Of a stretch of 64,000 bases of DNA, positions 10,370 through 22,009 are shown one piece after another; positions within the stretch are counted from its first letter, which is position 1, and every line of letters begins with the position of its first letter. A program made the position numbers and the translations under genes. Source of the DNA: Oxytricha trifallax (lineage: Eukaryota; Ciliophora; Spirotrichea; Sporadotrichida; Oxytrichidae); assembly GCA_000711775.1 (NCBI GenBank), contig ARYC01017320.1:1-64000 (forward strand). The letters are read 5' to 3'. Below the pieces are notes generated by a model. That model saw only the letters and a program-made list of their open reading frames with translations, ran no database searches and was not told the DNA's origin.

Positions 10370-13300
10370 AAATATATAATTCTCTCTGTTAATTTCAATA
10401 AACTAGGTTTACTGTGATTACATGTATCTATAATTGATCTTGTAACTTTTCTGAAGTTTAATGTAATTGCTCCTACATACATATCGCCATTATCAAATCC
10501 TATTTCTTCCAGCTGTGTTTCTATGTCATAAGAGTCTTTATTGTTATTTTTAGTAACTTTATGTCTAAGTTTCTTGATCTCCCTTTGAAAATATATTCCA
10601 AAAAATTCTTCAAATTGCCCTCATCAAGTTTTCTGTACTTCCTCTTTTCTCTTTCTTTCACTTGATCTGTTAAATTTATACTCTCAGCAAGATTTTCATA
10701 TATATTAATTCATATTTTATAGCAATGAAATATATCAATTTATTATTAAAAATAACATAGATGAGAATGATTATTAGTCTTGTTGCTATAACTAATTTCG
10801 ATTTTTTGTGAGAAAATAACAGTTCTAAGAGAATAAATAGTACAGATGAGGAACTTGTTACTTTTTTAAATAGAACAAACTATTAAAAGTAATTTAATTT
10901 TTCATTGTATCTCCCCAAGTAGTCGCTCACTTTTTTCTTTTCAATCATGAGCAGAGCCAAGTTGTCAAAGAAATCCATGTATAAATAATCCTTGTGGTGA
11001 TTGTACTTTGGTAGGTATACTAATGCCAAAGACTCTTCTTTTTTCAGATTATAGAAATCTTAAGATGAATCCCAGCCAAGATAATCCCCAAGGTAAATCA
11101 AAAGTTTTCCATAATTCGCGCATTGGAAGTTTTCGCCCTTTTGTTTTATAATCGGAACTTATTATTCTTACATTAGGGTCAAAGACTGACCAAATCTCTC
11201 CGAAGTGATCGCTGTGATTTGAGTTCAGATGTTTATTGTCTTTTTCTTTAGTATCATGAAAGTCTTGGATTATAATGGCTATGAATAGTTTTAAGCAGAG
11301 TAAATCTACTTGAACTATAAAATAATCGTCATAAGTAAGATTTTTATGCTTTAAAATTAATTTGATAAACCTTTTTAGTAGCTATTCATAAGCTTAGGCC
11401 AAGAGCATAGATTAAATTTCCCATATTCTGAAAATTGCATCGTTATATATCAATCCTCCAATTTTTATATCAGCAAAAATGTAAATTCCCAGAGTAGATT
11501 AAATAAATATTATCAATAGTAGAAGACTTCCTATTTTAGCCAGTACTGGCAGAGGTAAATGAAAGTTTGACAGATTATTTAATAGAATTTATTTCTTTTT
11601 AATAGCTTAAATACTATTCCAGTTCTAAAGAATCTTACTTTAGTAGTATTAGTGTCATACTGCACACTAGTTTTTGAAGGCAAAATTATGCTAGTTAGAG
11701 TTCAAACCGTAAGGAAAACATTAAAATAATTCCAATCATCTTTAAAATACCTCATATCATATTCTATTATTTAATGACAACTTAAGCAATGAAAATTAAA
11801 ATAAAAACCTAATTTCTTGTCTCTGGCACATTATTTAATGTTTAATTTGATCATACCATTAATAAGTTAGTTTAAAAATATTAAATAGAATTTATTTATA
11901 TAATACTTAGGAATTTAACGTTAAGAATGACTGTGTTTATCAGAAAACAAACAAGTATAAACTTATCATAATGGCTTTTTATTGAAGGTTATGAGAATGG
12001 ACTTCTCCAGTCTTAATCAAGATTCTTCATTCTTATCTTGGGTTTATATTAGATTAACATAATTATATTGTTAAGCCATTTTTACTACTTTATAGTTAAC
12101 AAGAAATTCTTTCCCAAAACCTTTTTTTCTCTGTCATATGTTTTAATTAATACTCTAACTAACAAATTTGGCAAAAAATTGTTTCCCATCACTTTAGAAG
12201 CAAAAAAGTATATGGGGATACCAGGTAGATAAGTCAGATCTATATCAGTAGTGAAAGTACTTTGATAAATCAATTTAACCCAATTAATGGTTGTGGATAT
12301 AAGATGAAAATATCGCTTAACCAATCAAGACAAGTTTTAATCATAGATTTTAAAACTAATTATTGTTAAGGTTTTAAAACTATTCTTTTTAACTAAAAGT
12401 CTATTAATATTTAAATATATTTTTTAATATTTATTTTGATTACGTATTATTTAAAGTATAAAATTGGTTCGCCCCTAATCAAATCTTAATGTCATTTTAC
12501 TAATATTTTTATACGGCCTTAAAACTTTAAAAAGTCTGAGATCTTAAAAATAGCTTCAAGCAAAAAAGCTGCAGTAAAAACTCACATCTGATTTAAATAA
12601 GACATCTGAATTTAAGAATTTGAATCTTATAATGGGTTGTATAATGCTAACAAGACACTATTCAATATATTTAATTAATTTTTATTAATAATTTTTGAAA
12701 ATAAATTATTATAAATACCGTTTTATATTAGTAACAATTAATGACATCATAAGATAGTCAAGCTAGTTACTTTTTAAATTTATTAATAATGGTAAAATTT
12801 TACAATGAACTTTTTCCATATTTTAAGGTCGATCTGCATTTTCTAATTTTTACATTTATTTTCCAATTTTTCTCTCTTAGAATTCGAACTCTACTCTTAT
12901 TACAGCAGAAGAAAAGTTTATCATTAATCTTTGTTACAGAACCTTCAATGTTATATTTTTAAGTCTATTTACTGTATTAAAATGCTGCGAAATTTATTCC
13001 AAATTTTCTATGATAATAGCTCTGAGCAAATTTAGCAAAATAAAATTGCCAAAAATTTGTAAAATTAGAAAGTAATAACTAGCAGTAACTGAATCTGTCA
13101 CTCGGTAATGATTGAAAAATATCTTTGTCCAGCTATCGTTAGCAAGTACAATGAATACTGAAACTAATGCTTGAATAAAAGATTAAAAAGTAGATAGAGG
13201 ATATTCTCCATCGCTAGAAAGTCTGTTTTCTAGAGCAAATTAGGCTTTGTAAGCAAACAACTTCATGCCCAAAAGAGCACAAACCAAGTTAAACAGCCCC

Positions 13301-16300
13301 ATTAAAATTGAAATATTTGAAATGTTTCTAAAAGTATTTGTAATTACTGTCAGTAAATCTTGGAAGTCTTTCCAAACCTTGGCTTACTAAAATATTCCAA
13401 TTAATCTAAATACACTTAATGCAAAGATAGCTCTACTTCCAACAGAGTTCAAAATTACAGTAAATGAAGTAATAAAATCAATTGAACATAAAAGCACTAC
13501 TACATCAAACCAATAAACTTATCCCTCAGATAAAATCTCATCCCATTCGAACTAAATTTAAAGCAGAGCTCTGCAAGATATAGTGAATAGAAAGCCAAAG
13601 TAAATACTTCTAGTGAATTTCATTTACTGTTAGTTTAGTAGCGTCCATTGTGAGAACTATAGCATTCCAAATAATTGAAAATATCAAAAAAACTAAAATA
13701 ATGAGTTTTCACGATCACCAAACACAAAGATTAAAAACAATAATTATTAAATTTTTTAGAGATAAAATATTAGATAATTACTATATTTTGTAGATGCAAT
13801 TCTCATTAATATGGAGGGGGAAAAATATACATTATATTTATTGGGTTGCTATAATACCATCTAGTATTACATGCTCTAAGTTACAATAAGTTAAGTTGTT
13901 CTTCAATTTTATAAACATTTTCTCTATAATGTTTTCTTAATGTCTTTAGATTTGAATATTTTAAACATAAGATCCAAAATATATTGTTTCATAGTTAGCT
14001 CCTTCAAATTTTGAGCAACTTTTAAGGACACTAAGGTCTTCTCTTCATTTTTATCTCTTATGTCTTAATCCAAATGAGATGAATCGAAACCCTTTTCAAT
14101 CATTCTTTCTTACCTTATTTTATCCCTCTCAATTAATAAAGCATAACTAATAATAAATTCAAAGAAAAAGAATAAAGAGAAATAAGATCTTTTGTAGATA
14201 AAATACTCGGGCGGGGGGAAGTTTCCTGCACTTTTTTTATTTATGTAAAATTTAATCTAAATTAATATACATTTCAAATTCTTATTACCCAAAATATATA
14301 ATAGGATATTGAGGTATGGTAGGAAGAGTCATACCTGGAGTTTATATTACAACTAATAGAACTGAGGACACTTTATATCATCTAAAATACATAAGAATAA
14401 TATATAATAGCTCAGTTCTAATATATAATGTTTAAGAGATCTTGGATGAACCTGGCATAAAAAAGAAACGAAATAGTACATGGATGGGGCTTTAGATTCT
14501 TGCTAATAAAGTTATTTACTAATTCATTAATAAATTAAGTATGATTATCTAAATGAAATTAGACCAGAAATTAATTAATAGTAGCTATAAAGTAATTTAA
14601 TGAGAAATATGAATTTTTAAAAAGTGCAGGAAATTTCCCTGAAAATTGTTTTTTATAATAAACGAGTGCAGGAAACTTCCTCCTCCTAAATACTCTGCCT
14701 AAACTTTTTTGAAGTTTTGTTTTTTCTTTAATTTTTACCACACAATATTGAAAACAAACGACTATAAGCGTTTTGTATAGTTATGCATTTTAATTTTTTA
14801 ATGTACCTTACTTCTTGGAGTCTAGTCTGAATAAATCTGATAATTTCATTTTCATTGTCAGTTCTATAAATGCTATTCTTACTCATTGCGTATCTCTTCC
14901 TAATATCTAAATCTATCCTGTAAAGTGTATTTTTCTACTAATCTTAAAGTTTTTGTTACATTTAAATTCGAATCATAAAACCTTAATTCGCTTTTGTATT
15001 TGTCAGTTTTCTTTTTTTGTTATTAATATGCTCAATTTCTTATTAATTAATTAATAATCTTTTGCTTATTAAAGTAATGCATTTTATTACTTTGTTCGCT
15101 AAGATTTTGAATAGCTTTGGCTTGTTACAGTTTCTCATATTCTATTTATATCTTAATCATTATTAATTACTTAAAGAAGCTTAGTTTACTTCTCTTTGAA
15201 GAGTCTAAGAATATCTATAGCTAATCAACCTCCTTTTCTTTTTTTTCTTTAATAGGTTGGAAATCCCCCAATGAATCTCACTTTTTGAAATTTATTAATT
15301 TTAAATACCTTTTATTTTTCATTTAAAATTAAGATTTTCTTCTTTGATTTGTATTAGTCAATAATTCCTGTAAAACTGATTTCGCGGTACCTCTTCAAAT
15401 TTTTTTAATGTAAATCTTATATTATAATTGAGAGAGTTTTGTGTAAATTATATTAAATCTGCTAGGATCAAGTTCAGCATGATTATGGTCTGAATAAAAT
15501 TATGAAAATGAAATATATTTTACCATATGCTGAGGTATACCCATCAGATCACTATAAAACATAATTTTAGAAAAATAATGGTTTAACATTATTCATTATA
15601 CATAAGCTATGACCAGTTGTTTTTCCGCTAATTTAGAAAACAGCAAGTAAAGTTGAATTGAAATTAGAAAAAGAGTTTACTCAAAAATATATTCTATTAT
15701 TAAAGTAAACTCCGTCATCATCTAAACTCATTTCATAGTCATTTAATTTCCAAATAAATTAGGATATTAAAAGTCTCATCACCCGCTTTTGAACAAAAGA
15801 CTCTTGTTAATTCTTTAATCTTCGGCCAATAGGTGGAATTAAGAGGTTAAAATAATTATAACTCAAATAAATTATGTTATTATAGTTTTTCTGTAAGTCT
15901 AGTTTTATTGTAAAAGATGTCGTTAAATTGTTGTACCTCAAAAACTTCAAACAGTACAATCACAAATAACAGGAATATAATTGCATTGTTCTGCTTAGGC
16001 ATAAACTACAGTAAAGTTCTAACTATTTTCCTTAAGCTCGGAAATGCATTTACACTTCTAAATGGTCTAAGAATTCTTAATGTTCTAAGAGATTTCAAAT
16101 TCACACTTGAAGTAAACAAATCATCAAGTCTAAAATTATAGTATTACAAAATTGAGTTAAAAGTCTAAACCATTGATGACAAGTGTCATATCAGTTAGAT
16201 TAATTATTATTTAGGAAATTTAATTAATTAAATATTATTGCAAGGATCTCTTATGTAAGATAATTTATGAAGAATAAACTCGTTAGCTACAATTTTGATT

Positions 16301-16748
16301 ACAATTTTTACTGCAAAAATAGCTGTTATACAATTTCCAATTATTTAGAGAACTTATTATGATTAGTGATAACTTTTCTGTTTAAATTATTCAAACATGG
16401 CTAGAAATGTTAATTTACATGAATGATCATCAAAATGAATCGATCAAAAAATTTTAAATAGAATTTAAATTGAAATTTTTGCCTAAACTGTGGAAGGCAA
16501 AACTAAGTCTTTACTAAGTTTAATTATTATTATAAAAAGAACCAAAATTTTTTAGAGTACTAAAAGATTTTACCATGTACAGTATAAATAGCATTATTTT
16601 CTAAATTTTTCTTAACTTTTAGCTTGTCCATATATTCCTCCTCTTAGATTCGCAATATATGGGCCGTATTTGCTGCTAAGTTGAATTATATAAGGCCACT
16701 TTCATTTCTTAATGACGATGAACCGTCTTCAAAGTATTATGGTAGCAT
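10370..16748 (-). CDS. Voltage-gated cation channel (Ca2+/Na+ type), gene in pieces
   Basis: On the minus strand, consecutive segments match the plan of four-domain voltage-gated cation channels. A likely start lies at 16748 (MLPQYFEDGSSSLRNESG). S2 with a trailing loop is at about 16340-16235 (AIFAVKIVIKIVA, then LHKLSYIRDP). An S4 voltage sensor plus S5 lies at 16141-15917. Linkers are at about 15000-14700 and 14200-13950. S1 to S6 with a pore loop spans 13700-13080, and S6 with the post-channel EF-like region and a C-terminal tail covers 11470-10380. The order is unscrambled. Several frame changes separate the pieces. Some are probably introns or IESs, and at least two lie at G-runs (about 10620 and 11090), which suggests either small indels or assembly errors. 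In the cell it would be a plasma-membrane or ciliary channel. Confidence 0.7.
10380..11470 (-). CDS. Channel segment: last S6 and C-terminal domain
   Basis: The stretch LKLFIAIIIQDFHDT is the end of S6. It is followed after a short spacer by HFGEIWSVFDPN, matching the EF-hand-like region that follows domain IV in Ca2+ and Na+ channels. A further cytoplasmic stretch (YNLKKEESLALVYLPKYNHH...) reaches about 10890 in a shifted frame. A tail with QREIKKLRHKVTK is at about 10590-10380. The frame shifts sit next to GGGG and GGG runs. Confidence 0.7.
13080..13700 (-). CDS. Channel segment: S1-S6 with pore loop
   Basis: Reading from 13700 down: S1 (LIILVFLIFSIIWNAIVLT), an S2 piece (EVFTLAFYSLYLAELCFKF) in another frame, S3 (WFDVVVLLCSIDFI), a weak S4 (RAIFALSVFRLIGIF), S5 (ILMGLFNLVCALLGMKLFAY) and the pore helix (FQSFIQALVSVFIVLANDSW). 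The selectivity position is followed by D and W, as in Ca2+/Na+ channels. Two frame changes lie between S1 and S3. Confidence 0.7.
14201..14695. mobile_element. IES/MITE-like insert with 8-bp flanking repeats
   Basis: Direct repeats AAATACTC lie at 14201-14208 and 14688-14695. Between them, 479 bp begins with GGGCGGGGGGAAGTTTCCTGCAC and ends with its near reverse complement (GTGCAGGAAACTTCCTCC), about 22 bp of inverted terminal repeat. A second inverted copy, AAAAAGTGCAGGAAATTTCC, sits at about 14619. The insert lies within the minus-strand channel gene, so the 8-bp repeat could be either an excision pointer or a transposon target duplication. Confidence 0.65.
15917..16340 (-). CDS. Channel segment: S2, S4 voltage sensor and S5
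   Basis: The minus strand reads a transmembrane S2 (TAIFAVKIVIKIVA) ending in YIRDP, then after an AT-rich gap the S4 helix LRTLRILRPFRSVNAFPSLR, with arginines every third residue, the hallmark of a voltage sensor. A hydrophobic S5 follows (NNAIIFLLFVIVLFEVFE). Downstream, at about 15915-15760, an extracellular loop carries FCSKAGDETFNI. The gap between S2 and S4 (about 16235-16150) is the length of a short IES or intron. Confidence 0.7.
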
Positions 16749-17139
16749 TCTCCTCTATAATATTATTTTAAAAAATAACAGAAATACCCTAGTTTGATTT
16801 TGGGATCGATTAGAAATGCTTATATCAGTCTTAAATTTATTTATACTATTTAAATAAAGATACTAACTTCTATTATTTGTAATAATTATTACTTATATAC
16901 TTATCTTTTGAGAAAACTCGTTCAAATTATGAGATAGTATATTATTATAAGATTATTCATTTTTATTTATTTCATTGCTAGTTTTTAAAAAAATAAATTG
17001 CAAATACTAAGTGCAGAATCCGAAGCGAGAATAGCTAAAATGTTCGTAGTTATTGCTTAATTTGAAAGAAAGTACCTATTTAAAAAATATTTGAAATTAT
17101 GAGGTCAAATATTGATAATTAAGTTTTTGTAATTGGAGA

Positions 17140-17540
17140 GATCAATTTAAGGTTTGTAGCGTTTATAGTTGTTGGAAACTTCCCTGCTTTGATGTTGATA
17201 TTGTTGGTACTTAAAGTCTCTCTGAATTATCTTGGAATTTAATTTTTATCTGTAAAAAATAGATTCTCACAGCGTAGTCATCACCAGTTGCTAATGTTGG
17301 TACAGCTGAGTTGCACACATCAAATTGATGTTTTTTATATTTAATTGAATAGCTGCACTTGTATTCGAAGTTACCTTGAATCATCCAGCATAATCGAAAT
17401 TATTAAAATTATATTCCTTGATGAGTGAGCGTGTAAGATCGCCTCCTCTATAGAGATCTAAATATAATAATCCAGTATTATATTCTTAATCGCAGTTAAA
17501 GTTAATAAGTACTTTCAATCTTTCATCATTTTCGATTATT
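17140..17540 (-). other. Coding-like fragment, unknown
   Basis: The minus strand reads DERLKVLINFNCDQEYNTGL, then a TGA where Trp would fit (NFDYAG, stop, FKVTSNTSAAIQ), then after a frame change NSAVPTLATGDDYAVRIYF. The composition, alternating hydrophobic and polar with Asn, Thr and Ser, suggests a beta-rich extracellular domain. It lies just upstream of the channel start and could be a separate gene. Not recognised. Confidence 0.35.
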
Positions 17541-17790
17541 TAAAATAATTTAATTAAAAAATTTTAGGGATCTTGTAGAAGCCCTAATAATAATTGGTTT
17601 GTAGTTTCTATCAACTTAAACAGTGAAGTATATTTTTTATTAGTAAATTATATTATATTGAACTTAACATTTATTAAAAATAATTTAGAAGTCTATGGTG
17701 TTCTTGTAAATAAAACCCCATTAGATGTTTGAATAAGAGAATTTGAAAAGTTTAATTAAAATTTGAATTTATTAGAAATTATTATAAATA

Positions 17791-17882
17791 TTTGGTAGCT
17801 TGTTGATTTGTGATGGAAGCCCTTATATATATATATATATATATATTAGTATACTAGTGTGATAAATCGACTAGCTACCAAA
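17791..17882. repeat. Imperfect hairpin around a TA microsatellite
   Basis: TTTGGTAGCT at 17791 pairs with AGCTACCAAA at 17873, and the neighbouring bases pair imperfectly, around a (TA)n run near 17825-17846. It sits about 60 bp left of the GC-rich island and may be a terminal structure of that element or an unrelated MITE. Confidence 0.5.
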
Positions 17883-17964
17883 TTTTAAAAGTGAGTATTT
17901 AAGACTTTTAATATTATTAATCAGACTTAAAAATTATTCATTCTAGCTGTTGGACTGAGACTCC

Positions 17965-20679
17965 ATGGATAACACCTAGCCCTACATGAAGGACCACTAC
18001 GAGCCGCCTCTGACCTCGCCCTCGGTGCAGCTGTCGCCCTCCGTGCTGCCGCCGGGCATGGACCTTGAGCTGGGCGAAGAGCCCTTGATGAGCTGGTGGG
18101 AGCTGGCCCCGAAGATTGCATGTTTACTACAAAGCATCTCCCTCAAAGAGCACCCCATTCAGAGCTTCGCCGAGATCTTGAGGACCCTCTTCAACGCACA
18201 CACCGTCAATCACCACTGGGTCCACATTTCGAAGGAGATCGAGCGGCATGCTGGGAAGCAGAGCCTTGAGCTAGCATTGAGGACGCCAAACGAGAAAGAA
18301 GGGGACTCCATAGGAGGCTTAGATCCTGCGCTTGGTGTTAAGAAACAATCAGAGTCGTTAATGGACGTGCCCAAGGTTAGAGGTGGGGGCCCTATTTAAT
18401 ACACACTTTAAAACCAAATAAAACAGACTACGATTAACAAGCACATGTTCTCTTCACTCTAATTGGAATTCACGCAAACGAATCACTCGCCCTCAGTACT
18501 GTCCTTTGATGGATGTGCAGATCCATCTGAAGGAGTGTCATCATGGGGTGGTGACTTACCGAATATTAAGAGAGGCGTAAAGAAGCACGATATAATATCA
18601 AAAAGTAAAAAATAACTAATAGACGATGAACTACTACGAGCTAAGTACCAAAGAAAGATTAAAATACTTAATAGGCAAAAACAACAGAGACTCGACGATA
18701 AGCTGCTGGCAATGTATACAAGACCTTCACCAATACAGCAGCAGTTCGCAGATACAGCTAATGGCAAACTAAGACTCCTCGCCAACGCGGAGAAGCAAGA
18801 ACAAGATGCAATTCGATAGCAAATATCCTTGGTGATGTAACTGATAAACGAGTCAAGATCATGCTAAGAGCACCAGCATCCTGGCGATGGCTTCCATCCT
18901 CATGAGTGCCGCCGCCGCTATCTCTCTACAAGACCATTTCAAAAGAAGAGTTTCTACAGACATACGGGTGCCTGTATATTCACAAACGGGAACTAATTGT
19001 TCTAAGATAAAGCTCTACAGCGCCTTTACAGGTTAGTCAACAAAATGCATTGAAATCAGGATGATGGAACCTCGCAAACCATGAGACAGTCTTTCAATGA
19101 CACTCTCAGAACAAACACATATTCCAAGCGCACTCTGCGCATCGTGCACCGCAGTCGTTTGATAGGGCTAAGAAGGATGTAGCAAAGCCTTCTTAGAAAG
19201 GATTGGTTGAGTGCTAGCGTACCCCAGAGCACTGCATTATATCGAGCCATTGAGTCCGTAAGATGCGAATAGGCTGGAGAACAAGCTTAATCCTACACTC
19301 CTCAAACGCACAACAATCCCTTCACCTTACATTAAGAAAATCCTAAGAATGTACACATGGCTGAGAATTCTAACAACATGAACACGCATTTCTAAGACGA
19401 TACTACATTGAATGCTTTTAGTATCGTCAAGTAATAGATTGAGAGCCTACCTGAACAAGAACCCCATGCCATTAAAGCTGGTACTCTCATGCACCAGTCG
19501 CATATAGTGAGCAACGTTATCACAACGAATAGTCTTCGAAAGCAGCTGAACTGTCTGATGAAGAATCTTAAGAATAGTAACAAATGGGAAGGGGAGCACA
19601 ATCAGTGGCGACACGACCTAAAAGGAATTATTACTAGACTCGTCGCTGATTGGAGATCCATTCTAAAGTCCAAGAAGCATGATGCGAACCAGCAGTTATT
19701 GTTGACTGATGCGCACTCTCTTGACTGTTAAACCATTAGCATTGAGGAAGTTCTCGACCCCTTATCAAAGAACACGATATCAAAGAAGGAAAAAATGATT
19801 ACCATGCCCTAAAATGCATTAAGCACGTTTCAAGCTAAACGAAACAGCGTGGCCTTCCTTGTAGCCCAGTTGAATGACCTCCAGATGACCATTAGTTCTT
19901 GCATTCATGTTGTGGTGCGCCTTGCCCACTGCGCATTGGTAGAGCAATTTGAGCCCAAGCTTGCCCAACTCTTTTGCCTGGAGATGATCACCAAGAACGC
20001 TTCATACTCCCTAACTAAGGAAAAGCAGAATAGCGATGAGTCAATGAAGCTACGTAGCGTGAAAGTCTAAGATAAAGGCTGGGTGGTAAACGCTAGACAA
20101 TATGCTTACTAATAGGTGCTAGAATAGCTTGAGAACAGCTACGGTTTCGTACTGCGTGGCAGCAAGGTGATACCCAGCACCATAAGGGCTGCTGCGGAGT
20201 GGATTGAAGAGATTCCTCACGCAATTAAGGAGATGCTGTAGCTTGAAGCGAAGAGTCAGGACCCCAAGTACATAATGCTGTTTGGACATTGCAACGTAGC
20301 GCAAATACTCTCCACGCGGGCTTTCCTCTTGGAGGACGTCGACAGCCGCCATGTGGAGTATGACAAAAGTCTTCAGGTATCCTTTTCCAAGCATCCTACA
20401 GGCAAGGTGTCGAAGACGATTTAGCACAAGGACGCAATATGCAATAATGATGAACGAGTGGAGGTGGATAACCTGTCTCCAACTCATCAGTCAAATGATC
20501 TACCCGAGAGCATTCAACCAACTACATAAGGTAGGGATGAAGAAGGGAGCAGGAGTAGAACTGCAATTGAAATGTGCGAAGACTAGGAGCCCGAATTGGA
20601 TTAACTGACAATAGAGATAGAAAATAACAACCCCATTTAGCAAGAGTTGGCACTGCCCCATGAGCAACATTAACAGTGA
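17965..20679 (+). CDS. Long protein of unknown function (about 870-904 aa)
   Basis: The frame starts at ATG 17965, the first ATG after an in-frame TGA at 17956, and runs to TGA 20677-20679. A single TGA at 19051 interrupts it. Two in-frame introns can be proposed: 18376-18426 (51 nt, GTTAGA...ACAG, notably AT-rich) and 19032-19085 (54 nt, GTTAGT...TGAG), the second removing the stop. The product would then be 869 aa. The middle (about 190-290) is Lys/Gln-rich and predicted helical (KYQRKIKILNRQKQQRLDDK). The later half is mostly helical with no membrane segment, and the last 100 residues are acidic and Q-rich. No catalytic motif was recognised. It is the first gene of the GC-rich island. Confidence 0.6.
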
Positions 20680-20695
20680 AGGCCCTAATTGACTC

Positions 20696-20923
20696 TCACT
20701 ACAAGCATGATAATGAGTGGATTGACCAATCTTCACGATGTTGAAAGATACTGTGCATTAATTCCATCAGTGTCTTGGAACTTAAAGTTGCTGAATGTAC
20801 TTACCTTATCCATAGCATGCTTGAGAAGCTTCCATGCATATGCCTAACTAACTTTATTAATAACACTTGCATCATAATCTCTCTCTCCTAATATGCAGCT
20901 ATTGTTGCCACTGTTATCTTCAT
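20696..20923 (-). CDS. Possible small spliced ORF (57 aa)
   Basis: ATG at 20923 begins MKITVATIAAYQEREIMMQV. A strong donor GTAAGTAC starts a 54-nt intron (20804-20751) ending in ACAG. After splicing the frame ends at TGA 20698-20696, 16 bp from the stop of the long plus-strand gene. The donor is the main support. The peptide is not recognised and the plus strand here also has an open frame with a hydrophobic stretch, so this call is weak. Confidence 0.3.
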
Positions 20924-21138
20924 CTTATTGGTGGGGGGCCCTAATTCGCTACTTCATATTCTTCTTACTGTGCTTAATCATTCACGAATGCAAGCTATTT
21001 AAAAGGCTTAATACACTTAAAAGAAATTAAACGACCCCAAATCAAACTTAAATTGACAGTATCCCTATCAATAACACTCAAACATGCTACTGGTGTCTAT
21101 TCACTCTGGGCTATTGCACTTTGGTTGTGATAATGCCA

Positions 21139-21970
21139 TCAAATGTTGAACTGGGCCTTGTTGAGGCTCTATGACTGCAGAGGATGGCTCTCCTGCTATG
21201 GCACTGGCTGCCTGGTTTCACTCATTGTATTGATTTGCGCGGGCAACATCCTACGCTACGGCATCTGCTATGCCTCCATCTTGAGTCTCTTCACCTACAA
21301 CATGTAATCGTGCTTGTCTTGACGCAACAGGCGCTCCTCATCCTTGATCTCCTCCAGCTCTTGCTGAGTGCGTCTGCGCTTGGACGTCTGCTTCAAGGTG
21401 GACACGGCGCGTCCATTGCCCTCTGGAAGAAAGATAATTAAGAGTGGGGAGACTTACAGGGAATGTTCATGCACCTCATGAGGGCATCCGCGAACTCGGG
21501 CCGCATGTTGACATTGAGCTGCCTCTGCTCAACCTGGCGAGCGTTCCTTTTTTAGAGGGCGTTGTCAATACGCTCCTTGAGCTGGTCCGGGATGACCGTG
21601 TTCAGTATGTCGCCAAGCCACTGCCTGTCAATCTTCCTCCAGTCGCGGGGGTCTGGAAGGAACTGAAGCACATCCTAATGCTGCGTCGCCATTTCCAGCA
21701 AGTTTCGCACCGTGAGATCCTCCAGGAAGGGGACGGCGGACACCTTGACCTGGTCGCGTCGGATATACTATACCATAGGGGTTTGAATTGTACTATGAAA
21801 TCGGAACTTACGTTCTTGTCGCCTTTGATGATGGAGCTCAGGAAGTATGAATTCGTCTGCTTCAGGCTTGGTAGATGCGCCACCCCATCCTACGTGAGGA
21901 AGAGATACATGTCGCGCTTGCTGGTGAGCTTGGTCTGCACGTCCAAGTAATTAAGTTGCTGCTGCTGCAT
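21139..21970 (-). CDS. Spliced 250-aa protein of unknown function
   Basis: Three exons on the minus strand: 21970-21812, 21767-21458 and 21422-21139. They are joined by introns of 44 nt (21811-21768, GTAAGT...TATAG) and 35 nt (21457-21423, GTAAGT...CCAG). Exon lengths add to 753 nt, an exact 250 codons plus TGA. It starts MQQQQLNYLDVQTKLTSKRD. The middle has a compact, well-conserved-looking region (LEDLTVRNLLEMATQHQDVL, then DWRKIDRQWLGDILNTVIPD). The C-terminal third has a basic patch KRRRTQQELEEIKDEERL likely to be a nuclear signal and coiled coil, then a Q-rich tail. It is divergent from the transposase gene with 39 bp between start codons. Perhaps a DNA-binding or transposition accessory protein, but that is inference. 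Confidence 0.7.
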
Positions 21971-22009
21971 AGCTTTGGGTATATTAATAATTGGAATTCT
22001 CTCAGAATC
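21971..22009. promoter_or_regulatory. 39-bp divergent intergenic region
   Basis: Only 39 bp separate the start codons of the 250-aa minus-strand gene and the transposase. The stretch contains GTATATTAATAATTGG. Both transcripts must start from here or from within the opposite gene. No motif is assigned. Confidence 0.35.

Noticed and set aside
12085-12324. 79-codon minus-strand frame as a separate gene
   Set aside because: No start context, no family and no continuation. It may be channel sequence or chance and cannot be supported.
18376-20945. GGGGGCCCTA words near 18384 and 20935 as MDS pointers of a scrambled gene
   Set aside because: The long plus-strand frame runs straight through the first copy, and the second lies beyond its stop, so no rearrangement is needed.
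21184-21950. Plus-strand frames at 21184-21441 and 21444-21950
   Set aside because: Antisense shadows of the spliced 250-aa minus-strand gene, whose introns and exact length are far better support.
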